Shown here in pieces: positions 1 to 7,318 of a stretch of DNA of 15,186 nucleotides; positions within the stretch are counted from its first letter, which is position 1, and each line of letters starts with the position of its first letter. Position numbers and translations under genes: made by a program. The notes under the pieces were generated by a model. That model was not told the origin of the DNA and did not search any database. It saw only the letters and a list, made by a program, of their open reading frames with translations. Source of the stretch: Pseudomonadota bacterium (GTDB lineage: Bacteria; Pseudomonadota; Alphaproteobacteria; Rhodospirillales; 2-02-FULL-58-16); NCBI GenBank assembly GCA_022560215.1, contig JADFTO010000035.1, forward strand, positions 1 to 15,186, in the 5' to 3' direction.

Positions 1-187
1 CGAATGGCGTGAGAGGTACAACATCTCCTTCCCGCTCGGAATGGTTCGAGGCGACCAGGAGAAAGCCCGCTCCACCTGGGGTGTCCGCTCGCTTCCCTGG
101 CTGATTCTGACCGACAGCCGGCACGTAGTAGCCGCCGCAGGTTTCAGATTGAGCGAGCTTGACGGCAAGATCAGAGCAGTAGAATAG
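1..187 (+). CDS. Redoxin/TlpA-like thioredoxin-fold protein, C-terminal fragment
   Basis: This reading frame is open from base 2 to the TAG at 185-187 and gives 61 residues; the gene begins before the window. The stretch WGVRSLPWLILTD, followed by a Gly-Phe turn (AAAGFRLSELDGKI), matches the second half of a thioredoxin fold: the cis-proline loop (LPW), a beta strand and the last helix. The CxxC active site, if any, would lie upstream, so activity cannot be judged. In Planctomycetota-like genomes such domains often end secreted proteins that also carry carboxypeptidase-regulatory-like repeats, and the next gene has such repeats. That supports family and context but gives no substrate. The fragment is too short to name a gene. 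Confidence 0.6.
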   Translation, partial: EWRERYNISFPLGMVRGDQEKARSTWGVRSLPWLILTDSRHVVAAAGFRLSELDGKIRAVE

Positions 188-235
188 AAGGCCGATATCT
201 GAGAAACGGCGAATATCACAATAAGGAGAGTTACT

Positions 236-1060
236 ATGCGAAAGAACTGTACAGCAATACTGTTGGCAGCTTTGATTCTCGTCACTCTTGCCGGCAAGAG
301 CCATTCTCAGAACAGCGGCGTCGAACAGGCGAAACAAATAACGTGTACCGGAACAGTAGTCGATGCTCAGGGGCGTCCCATCGCCGACACGGAGGTCACA
401 CTCTACATTATGGAATATGGTACGGGGTCCGATCCATATCCTGTGACCCAGTCAGGAGTGTCAACAACAACGGCTGATGGGGCTTTCTCTTTCAGCGCGA
501 GCGCCGACAGCGCCAGCTACCGGTACGGATCTATCGTTGCCATCAAGAAGGGGATGGCCTTCGGCTTTGGCAACTGGGACATGCGTGAGGGCGGCAAAGA
601 GCTTGAGATTAAATTGGGTCCGCCGAAAGAATTGGCGGGAATCGTGGTTGATGAGAACAATAAACCTATCTCCGGCGCCGAGGTAAGTATCACTTTCCTG
701 ATAATCGGCACAATGGCGGATCAACGCGGTTTGGCCGGACCGACCGCTATGGATATGTTCACTTCAACCACAGATAATACGGGACGGTTCAGATTCGCAC
801 GCATACCCGCAGACGCCACCGCGGAATTCCAACTCAAGAAAGCAGGCAGAGCAACAATCAGCACGTTCAGACACACCGGATATTCCAGCCAGAAGCTAAA
901 GTATGCACCAAGCCAATCTGGAATCAAACTGACTTTGCCAACCGAGGCGAGAATCGAGGGCACGGTTGTGGAAGGCGGTTCCGGAAAGCCCGTGGCCGGC
1001 GCCGAAGTAGTGGTAACGGGTATCCAGGAAGTTGGTTATTTTAGACAGAAGCCGGTCGCC
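236..1060 (+). CDS. Secreted protein with carboxypeptidase-regulatory-like repeats, truncated at 3' end
   Basis: The ATG at 236 follows a good Shine-Dalgarno (AAGGAG, 223-228). Residues 1-25 form a Sec signal peptide: a basic MRKN start, a hydrophobic core and a small-residue cleavage region near SHS-Q. Three similar beta-sandwich modules follow at about residues 37-128, 132-234 and 239 onward. Each opens with a G-x-V-V-D/E...G-K/R-P-I/V-A/S-x-x-E-V pattern typical of carboxypeptidase-regulatory-like (transthyretin-like) domains, and the first two contain a D-G/T-G-x-F-x-F core. Such modules are usually structural or carbohydrate/peptide-binding parts of exported proteins; no catalytic residue is visible. 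The frame stays open to 1753, but after about residue 275 the sequence turns abruptly GC-rich and overlaps, in antisense, a recognisable alphaproteobacterial gene. The true C-terminus is therefore missing and the fused ORF is not a real protein. Confidence 0.65.
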
Positions 1061-1160
1061 ACGGATGCCCCGGGCGTGCGGCTCGTGCTGGCCGACGTGG
1101 TGGAATCGAAGAAAAAGAACCTCATGGTCGCCGTCGGCCTCCAGCGCCGTCACCTCCAGC
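1040..1160. other. Segment junction A/B (probable chimeric join)
   Basis: Upstream is an AT-richer plus-strand gene in the middle of its third beta-sandwich repeat. Downstream is a GC-rich minus-strand gene that loses recognisable homology here. Composition shifts near 1050, while confident minus-strand DUF3971 reading ends near 1150, so the break can only be bracketed. No terminal repeat, target duplication or recombinase gene is visible. Confidence 0.6.
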
Positions 1161-2229
1161 CGCCCGCTGCCGAGGCCGTACCGGCCCCGGGCGGACAGGG
1201 ACCGCAAGGGCATGCGGTGATCGGTGGGGGCGGGCAGATACAAGGCCCCGCCGGGGCCGAGGCCCAGGAACAGATGATCGATCTCGAGGGAATCGGACGC
1301 GCCCTCGTACCTGCCCCTGAGCCGGAACTCCTCGACGGGGAGGTTTTGTTCCAGGGGCGAAGGCAGGACCAGGCGGCCGCCCCGCCCGTCAGGTCGAAAC
1401 CGGCGACGTCCACGGCCCCGCCGAGGGTCATGGCGACGCTCATGGTCCCACGCAAGGGAAGATCGAGGACGCCGAGGGACTTCAACGCGGGCGAAAGGCG
1501 GGAAAAGACGGCGGGAGATATGTCCCCGAAAGTGACGCCGAGATTGAGTCTCCGGGTGGCCGTCCGGTATCCGCCGAAGACCACGACGCGCGCCCGCTCC
1601 CCGCCCACCAGGAGCTCCAGGGAAGCCTCTCCGTCGATGCCGGAATCGGCGCGTTCCAGGTCCACCCGGGCGTTGGGCGCGCGCCAGGTCATGCCGAGCC
1701 GCCGGTCATCGACGCTCAGGTCCCCGTCGATGATGCTGAGTCGGGTCAGGTAACTGAGGGCTTCGCTGGCCTCCGGGCTCGCCGACAGGTTGGCGAGCAT
1801 GCGCTGAAACAGGTCCCCGTCTCCGCCGACGCCGAAGCTGCCGTCCTCGCGGCGAATCAGGTTGAGGGTGGGCCGGAAGAGCTCGATGCGCTTCGGCGCC
1901 AGCCGTCCCCGCATCAGGGCCTGGACGCTGAACGACAGGGACATTTCGGGCACGGACGCGATGGTCGCCAGGTCCGGACCGATGGCGCGCACGTTGAGAA
2001 CCCGGATGTCCAGGGTGCGCTCCCATCCGGCCCAGGCGAGGATGGTGTCGTCCAGCCGGATGCGGAACCGCCCCTGCTCCCCTTCCAGGGCGCGCTCGAT
2101 GTAGGGCGTGAGAAAGGCGAGCGACACCGGGCCCTCCGACAGCCTCCAGGCGAGCACGGCCAGCACGATCACCAGGGCGGCGCCGAGCCCGGCCAGGAGC
2201 TGGATCATGATCCGGAAGGCCCTGCCCAT
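1060..2229 (-). CDS. AsmA/DUF3971 (YhdP-like) membrane protein, N-terminal part, frameshifted and truncated
   Basis: The ATG (2227-2229) is preceded by a strong Shine-Dalgarno (GGAGGG, 2240-2245). A single membrane anchor covers residues about 8-28. The following region is rich in short beta strands and has features of the AsmA-like/DUF3971 group: RFRIRLDDTILAW, repeated arginine-free strands, and an SIIDGDLSVDD motif. Family members are envelope proteins of the bridge-like lipid-transfer type and are usually around 1,000 residues or more, so only the first third is here. Near 1379-1384 the reading frame breaks in a G/C run. Restoring one base resumes sensible protein (GRLVLPSPLEQNLPVEEF, then YLPAPTDHRMPLRSL), and this second frame stays plausible down to about 1150. 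The C-terminus is lost at the A/B junction. The gene is divergent from glnE. The broad family call is fairly safe; the exact subfamily is not. Confidence 0.6.
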
Positions 2230-2392
2230 CAGCGCTTATCCCTCCGCCCGGCGCGGTCCTCCGCCGGACCACGGGGCGGGGTTTCCGCCGGCGCCGTTTT
2301 TCGTGTCGATGGCATCGCTTTCATCGCTGCCCATTCAACTTGACCGGACTCACCTTAGTCCCGCAGTGTGCGGCAAATCGGAGCAATTGAAA

Positions 2393-5365
2393 ATGCACCT
2401 TTTTTCCTCCCTCTCCGGAGAAAGCGGCCTTCCCCTCCCCGCATACCCCGAGCGCGCGGCCACGGGGTTGGAGCGCTGGCGCGAGGCCGTGGAGGACACC
2501 GGCGACAGCCGTCTTTCGGCCATGGCCCGAACGGCCGCCGGAGACCCGGCCGGCCGCCGACTGCTCGACGCGGTCTTCGGCAACAGCCCGTACCTGACCC
2601 AAATCTGCGCCGCCGATCCCGGCTTTTCGTGCGAGCTCCTGCATGGCGGTCCCGACGCCGCCTTCGAGCGGGTCATGGGAGACCTGGACGGGATGCGGGG
2701 AGAGGAACACGGCCGGGACCGGCTGGCCAGCCTGTTGCGGACGGCGAAGCGGCGGGTGGCCTTGACGGTCGCCCTCGCCGACATCGCCGGCGCCTGGTCC
2801 CTGAAAAGGGTCACGGGCGCCCTATCGGATTTCGCCGAAGCCGCGCTGCGGCTGGCGTCCGGACATATCCTGCGGGCCGCCGCCGAGGCCGGCGCCTTCC
2901 GCCTCGCCGACCCGGGCGATCCGGAGAAGGAGTCGGGCCTGGTGGTCCTCGGCCTGGGCAAGCTGGGGGGGAGGGAACTCAACTATTCCAGCGACATCGA
3001 CCTCATCGTCCTCTACGACCCGGACCGCGTCCGGGGCGGCGATGCCGAGAGTCTTCAGGGCCATTTCGTACGTTTGACCCGCGACCTGGTGCGCCTGATG
3101 GAGGAACGCAGAGTCGACGGATACGTCTTCAGAAGCGATCTCAGGCTGCGGCCGGATCCCGGATCGACGCCGCTCGCGATCTCGGTGCTGGCCGCCGAAT
3201 CCTACTACGAGAGCATCGGCCAGAACTGGGAGCGCGCGGCCCTGATCAAGGCCCGCCCCGTGGCCGGGGACTTAGACGCCGGAGACGCCTTCCTGGAGCG
3301 GCTGTCGCCCTTCATCTGGCGCAAGAACCTGGACTTCGCCGCCATCCGCGACATCCATTCCATCAAGCGCCAGATCAACGCCGCCAAGGGCGGCTCCAAC
3401 ATCGCCTTGGCCGGCCACAACATCAAGCTCGGCCGCGGCGGCATCCGCGAGATCGAATTCTTCGTCCAGACCCAGCAGCTCATCTGGGGCGGACGCGAGC
3501 CCTCGCTCCGCGGCCGCGCCACCACCCAATCCCTCCGCTCCCTGGCCGACAGCGGGCGCATCGCCGAGGACACCGCCGCGGAGATGACCGCCGCCTATTG
3601 CTTCCTGCGCCGGGTCGAACACCGGCTGCAAATGATCAACGACGAACAGACCCATACCCTGCCCGCCGAGGGGGAAGGCCTTAAGGCGCTGGCGGTGTTC
3701 CTGGGCTATGCCGACGAAGGCGCCTTCGCCCGGGACCTAACCGCCCACCTGCGGCGGGTCGAGACCCATTACGCGGAGCTCTTCGAGGACGCGCCGGCCT
3801 TGAGCGTGCCCGGCACGGGCAACCTGGTGTTTACCGGCGCCGAGGCCGACCCCGACACCCTGGAGACTTTGAGGCGGCTCGGCTTCGAGAAGCCCGACAC
3901 CGTGGACGCGGTGGTGCGCGACTGGCACCACGGGCGCTACCGGGCCACCCACAGCACCCGGGCGCGGGAGCTGTTGACGGAACTCATGCCGGCCCTGCTC
4001 GAGGCGCTCGCCCGGACGGCCCGGCCCGACGACGCGTTCCTCGTCTTCGACGAGTTCCTGTCCCGCCTGCCCGTCGGGGTCCAGCTCTTTTCCATGGTCT
4101 ATTCCGAGCCCCATCTGCTCGACCTGCTGGCCCAGATCATGGGCGCCCTGCCGCACCTGGCCCGGCACTTGAGCCGCAGGCCGACCGTCTTCGAAAGCGT
4201 GCTCAGCCCCGGCTTTTTCGACGCCCCACCGGGGGCGGAAGGCCTGGCCGAGGAACTGTCCCGGCTGCTGGCCGGGGTCCGGGACACCGAGGGCATCCTC
4301 GACTCCAGCCGGCGCTGGGCCAACGACCGCCGCTTCCAGGTGGGCGTGCAGTGCCTCATTGGCCGGCTCTCCCCCCGGCCCGCAGCCCGGGCCATGAGCG
4401 CCATCGCGGAAGCCGCCGTGCAGTGCCTCCTGGCCTCGGAGGAGGACGCCTTCTCGGCTGCCCATGGCCGCGTCCCGGGTTCGGGCATGGCCGTCCTGGC
4501 CCTGGGCAAGCTGGGAAGCCGGGAGATGACGCCGGCGTCCGATCTCGACCTGATCTTCGTCTATTCCAGCGGCGTCGGCGACTCGTCCGGCCCCAAGCCC
4601 CTGCCCGCGAGCCAGTACTTCACCCGCCTCAGCCAGCGGCTGATCAACGCCCTCACCGCCCAGACGACCGAGGGCGCCCTCTTCCAGGTGGACATGCGGC
4701 TGCGCCCGTCCGGCAACGCCGGGCCGCTGGCCACCAGCCTGGATGCCTTCGTCGCCTACCAGCGGGAAAGCGCCTGGACGTGGGAGCACCAGGCCCTGAC
4801 CCGGGCACGGACGGTCGCCGGGCCCGGGGACTTGCGGCGGAAGGTGGAAAATGCCGTCCGCGACGTCCTCACCCGGCCCCGCGACGGGGCCAAGCTGCTC
4901 GCCGACGTGGCCGGGATGCGCGCCCGCATGGACGCCGAACACCACACCCGGTCCCCCTGGCGGGTGAAGCACCTTCGCGGGGGGCTGGTGGACATCGAGT
5001 TCATCGCCCAGTACCTGCAGCTGAAACACGCCCACGAGCATCCGGACGTGCTCGCTCCCGACACCAGGACGGCCTTGACTCGCCTGGCCGGGGCCGGCCT
5101 CCTCGACGACGCCCTAGCCCGGGACCTGATCCGGGCCCTGGATCTCTGGCAGGCGATCCAGGGCATGCTTCAGCTCAGCATCGAGGAGGCCGGCGACCCC
5201 ATACCGGAGGCCCTGGAGCCCACCCTGGCCAAGCTCGGCGGGGCATCGGACTTCGAGGACCTGCGGCAGAAGATGCGGGCCGCGGCCGAAACCGTCCACG
5301 GCCACTTCCGGGACCTGATCGAGATTCCGGCCGGCACGCCGGGCGATGCCTCGCCGCCGCCGTGA
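2393..5365 (+). CDS. glnE: Bifunctional glutamine synthetase adenylyltransferase/deadenylase
   Basis: GlnE attaches AMP to a tyrosine of glutamine synthetase to lower its activity, and removes it by phosphorolysis, in response to PII and glutamine. It is a cytosolic nitrogen regulator. The product is 990 residues, normal for alphaproteobacteria. Both nucleotidyltransferase halves are intact. The N-terminal deadenylase motif is at residues 182-204 (GLGKLGGRELNYSSDIDL, metal-binding D201 and D203). The C-terminal adenylyltransferase motif is at 698-720 (ALGKLGSREMTPASDLDL, D717 and D719). Each is followed by the helical region typical of the family. The frame is open upstream to 2108, but the ATG at 2393 has a suitable GGAG (2380-2383, 9-nt gap) and starts at the usual point relative to the conserved region. 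The gene is divergent from the DUF3971 gene, with 163 bp between them. Confidence 0.95.
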   Translation: MHLFSSLSGESGLPLPAYPERAATGLERWREAVEDTGDSRLSAMARTAAGDPAGRRLLDAVFGNSPYLTQICAADPGFSCELLHGGPDAAFERVMGDLDGMRGEEHGRDRLASLLRTAKRRVALTVALADIAGAWSLKRVTGALSDFAEAALRLASGHILRAAAEAGAFRLADPGDPEKESGLVVLGLGKLGGRELNYSSDIDLIVLYDPDRVRGGDAESLQGHFVRLTRDLVRLMEERRVDGYVFRSDLRLRPDPGSTPLAISVLAAESYYESIGQNWERAALIKARPVAGDLDAGDAFLERLSPFIWRKNLDFAAIRDIHSIKRQINAAKGGSNIALAGHNIKLGRGGIREIEFFVQTQQLIWGGREPSLRGRATTQSLRSLADSGRIAEDTAAEMTAAYCFLRRVEHRLQMINDEQTHTLPAEGEGLKALAVFLGYADEGAFARDLTAHLRRVETHYAELFEDAPALSVPGTGNLVFTGAEADPDTLETLRRLGFEKPDTVDAVVRDWHHGRYRATHSTRARELLTELMPALLEALARTARPDDAFLVFDEFLSRLPVGVQLFSMVYSEPHLLDLLAQIMGALPHLARHLSRRPTVFESVLSPGFFDAPPGAEGLAEELSRLLAGVRDTEGILDSSRRWANDRRFQVGVQCLIGRLSPRPAARAMSAIAEAAVQCLLASEEDAFSAAHGRVPGSGMAVLALGKLGSREMTPASDLDLIFVYSSGVGDSSGPKPLPASQYFTRLSQRLINALTAQTTEGALFQVDMRLRPSGNAGPLATSLDAFVAYQRESAWTWEHQALTRARTVAGPGDLRRKVENAVRDVLTRPRDGAKLLADVAGMRARMDAEHHTRSPWRVKHLRGGLVDIEFIAQYLQLKHAHEHPDVLAPDTRTALTRLAGAGLLDDALARDLIRALDLWQAIQGMLQLSIEEAGDPIPEALEPTLAKLGGASDFEDLRQKMRAAAETVHGHFRDLIEIPAGTPGDASPPP

Positions 5366-5385
5366 CCGGGGCGGCACGTCCCCGG
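5366..5385 (+). terminator. Hairpin directly after glnE
   Basis: Starting at the base after the stop codon, CCGGGG (5366-5371) and CCCCGG (5380-5385) form a 6-bp all-GC stem around an 8-nt loop. No T tract follows on the plus strand, so it is not a textbook intrinsic terminator. It may stall polymerase or protect the 3' end of the mRNA. Confidence 0.4.
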
Positions 5386-5406
5386 CCCAAAAAGTTGACC
5401 GTTGGC

Positions 5407-5507
5407 GCTAGAGCGATTCCATTCAAATGGAATCGCGTCTCGGTTCTGCCTCTGGCCGCTCGAGGCCTGAGCCGGCTTATCGCATGTTTCCACTGATGTG
5501 GAAAATG
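5407..5507 (+). repeat. Dispersed three-hairpin repeat, copy 1
   Basis: This 101-bp unit recurs at 9855-9955 in the same orientation with roughly 90% identity (about eight mismatches and two 1-nt gaps by eye). It contains three inverted repeats in a row. GATTCCATT/AATGGAATC (5415-5434) has a 2-nt loop. GCTCG/TGAGC (5458-5472) has an AGGCC loop, with its fifth pair a G-T wobble. TTTCCAC/GTGGAAA (5487-5504) has a 4-nt loop. It starts 41 bp after the glnE stop codon and ends 71 bp before fliL. The design resembles REP/BIME-type or small non-autonomous elements; no coding capacity or target duplication is visible. Confidence 0.8.
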
Positions 5508-5578
5508 GACTACATTGCCCTTGGCGTTAAATAAACTCGGGGGGGATTCCGGCGCGCCCGGAGATCAAGGGAACCACC

Positions 5579-6106
5579 ATGGCCGACGACGACGAACTCG
5601 ACGATGACGAAGGGGAAGAAGAGGAAGAAGGGAAATCAGGCGGCGGCCTGAAGCTGATCCTGATCTCGGCCGGCGTCCTGGTCCTTATCGTCGGCGGCGC
5701 CGGGGGCGCGTACATGTCCGGCGCCCTGGATTCCCTCCTCGGCCTGGAAAGCGCCGACGTGGCCGCGGAAAAGGCGGCGGCGGAAGAAGCGGCCTTGCCG
5801 CCCGTCTACTACGAGTTCCCCGAGCTCATGGTCGACTTGAAGCAGACCACGAGAAAACGCCGCAGCCAGTTCCTCAGGATCAGGGTGGTGGCGGAACTGG
5901 CGCCGAAGAACGAGGAGCGCCTCAAACTGATTGAAGTGAAGATCCTCGACGGCTTCCAGACCCATCTCCGCGGACAGACCCGCGAGGACGTGGCCGGCAA
6001 GACGGGAACGGACAAGCTCCGGGCCGCTTTCCTCGACATCGTCAATAACGCCATGGCGCCGGCCAGGATCGAGGCCGTGCTCTTCCGCCAGATCATCCTG
6101 CAATAG
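5579..6106 (+). CDS. fliL: Flagellar basal-body-associated protein FliL
   Basis: FliL is a single-pass inner-membrane protein that surrounds the flagellar stator and supports motor torque. The 175-residue product has the family layout. There is a very acidic cytoplasmic tail (residues 1-18), a glycine-rich link, and one membrane helix (about 24-48). A periplasmic domain follows, with the conserved strand YYEFPELMVDLK (about residues 77-88), then LRIRVVAEL, and ends in a hydrophobic VLFRQIILQ. The ATG at 5579 has an AAGGGA Shine-Dalgarno just upstream. Unusually, no fliM or other flagellar gene follows: prfB ends 31 bp downstream on the opposite strand. Family assignment is firm; why it stands alone is unknown. 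Confidence 0.9.
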   Translation: MADDDELDDDEGEEEEEGKSGGGLKLILISAGVLVLIVGGAGGAYMSGALDSLLGLESADVAAEKAAAEEAALPPVYYEFPELMVDLKQTTRKRRSQFLRIRVVAELAPKNEERLKLIEVKILDGFQTHLRGQTREDVAGKTGTDKLRAAFLDIVNNAMAPARIEAVLFRQIILQ

Positions 6107-6137
6107 AGTCTTTCTGGTTAATATTGCCCCCCCCTGA

Positions 6138-7248
6138 TCACCCCCCCCCGCCCTTGACTCGCTGGGCCAGGGCGGCGGCCATGAAGCCGTCCAGGTCGCC
6201 GTCGAGGACGGCCTGGGTGTTGGAGGTCTCGATGCCCGTGCGCAGGTCCTTGACCATCTGGTAGGGCTGGAGGACGTAGGAGCGGATCTGGTGCCCCCAG
6301 CCGATGTCGGACCTGGCTTCGCGTTTGGCCTGGACCTCGGCCTCCCGCTTCTGCAGCTCGGCCTCATACAGGCGTGCTTTCAGCATGGCCATGGCCGCGG
6401 CCCGGTTCTTGTGCTGGGAGCGGCTGCTCTGACACTGCACCACGATGCCCGACGGCAGGTGGGTCATGCGGACGGCGCTGTCGGTCTTGTTCACGTGCTG
6501 GCCGCCGGCGCCCGACGCCCGGTAGGTGTCGACGCGCAGGTCCTTGTCCTGGACCTCGATCTGGATGTCCTCGTCGATCACCGGGTAAATCCAAACGGAA
6601 GAGAAGCTGGTGTGCCGGCGCGAGCTGGAATCGAAGGGCGAGATGCGCACCAGCCGGTGGACGCCGCTTTCCGTCTTCAGCCAGCCGTAGGCGTTGCCTC
6701 CCAGGATCTTGAGGGTGGCCGACTTGATCCCGGCCTCCTCGCCGGCGCTTTCCTCCAGCCATTCCACCGCGTAGCCGTGGCCCTCGGCCCAGCGGGCGTA
6801 CATCCTGAGAAGCATCTCGGCCCAGTCCTGGGCCTCGGTGCCGCCGGCCCCGGCGTGGACTTCAAGGTAACAGTCGTTGGCGTCGGCCTCGCCCGAAAGG
6901 AGGGTTTCCAGCTCCGCCTTGCCGGTGCGTGCGCGCAAGGCCTGGAGCGCCGCCTCGGCCTCGGCGACCACGTCCTCGTCCCCTTCCTCCTCGCCGAGGA
7001 TGACCAGTTCCAGGTTGTCGGAAAGCTCGCGTTCGATGGCATGGATGGAGTCCAGCCCGTGCTCGAGCCGGGTGCGCTCCCGCATCAGGGACTTGGCCCG
7101 GCCCGGGTCGTTCCAGAGTTCCGGATCCTCGGCCTTGGCGTTCAGCTCCTTCAGCCTGCCGACGGCCTTGTCGTAGTCAAAGATGCCTCCTCAGCAGTTC
7201 CAGGGACTGCTCGATTTCCTCGCCGAGAGATTCGATTTCCGCGCGCAT
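6138..7248 (-). CDS. prfB: Peptide chain release factor 2, with programmed +1 frameshift
   Basis: RF2 recognises UGA and UAA stop codons and triggers peptide release on the ribosome. Translation starts at the ATG at 7248 (AAGGA at 7254-7258). It reads 23 codons to CTT, meets an in-frame TGA (7177-7179) and must slip +1 to GAC to continue. The joined product is 369 residues, close to the 365 of E. coli RF2. The stop-codon-reading tripeptide SPF is at residues 203-205 and the catalytic GGQ at 248-250. The residue matching E. coli position 246 is alanine, the form linked to high activity. The protein ends in a glycine run encoded by a C-rich tract (6141-6149 on the plus strand). It lies downstream of mrcA in the same direction, with 70 bp between them, and is convergent with fliL. 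Confidence 0.96.
7176..7191 (-). promoter_or_regulatory. prfB: prfB programmed frameshift site
   Basis: On the minus strand the order is AGGAGG (7191-7186), a 3-nt spacer CAT, CTT (7182-7180), TGA (7179-7177), then C. This is the known RF2 autoregulation cassette. An internal Shine-Dalgarno-like element at exactly 3 nt strains the ribosome on CUU. The weak UGA-C context allows slippage to UUU when RF2 is scarce, while abundant RF2 terminates at the UGA and so limits its own synthesis. All elements are present. Confidence 0.95.
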
Positions 7249-7280
7249 GGCCGTCCTTACCAAACAAATGACTCAGCGGG

Positions 7281-7311
7281 ATTATTAACCTGAAATGCCC
7301 GCCCCGCTCAA
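7281..7311 (-). promoter_or_regulatory. Weak candidate sigma70-type promoter for prfB
   Basis: In the mrcA-prfB gap the minus strand reads TTGAGC (7311-7306), a 19-bp spacer and AATAAT (7286-7281). The boxes are fair but the spacing is long. This could give prfB its own start in addition to read-through from mrcA. It is inferred from sequence only. Confidence 0.25.
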
Positions 7312-7318
7312 GACGCTT

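Noticed and set aside
159..185. TTGACG and TAGAAT boxes before the segment A repeat protein
   Set aside because: The spacer is only 15 bp and the boxes lie inside the upstream gene's last codons; too weak to report as a promoter.
236..1753. A single 505-residue fusion of beta-sandwich repeats with an Arg/Pro/Ser-rich tail
   Set aside because: After about 1060 the frame is the antisense of the DUF3971 gene and the translation has the low-complexity look of a GC-rich shadow.
2339..2392. TTGACC box and a small GGACT/AGTCC stem upstream of glnE
   Set aside because: No -10 box is found at proper spacing, and a 5-bp stem is common by chance in GC-rich DNA.
3737..5041. Long minus-strand open frame of 434 residues inside glnE
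   Set aside because: It is a mirror frame of a GC-rich gene, rich in Gly/Pro/His with no recognisable domain; glnE on the plus strand is intact and has its catalytic motifs there.
6291..7271. Plus-strand open frame of 326 residues antisense to prfB
   Set aside because: The minus strand encodes a complete RF2 with SPF and GGQ; the antisense translation resembles no family.
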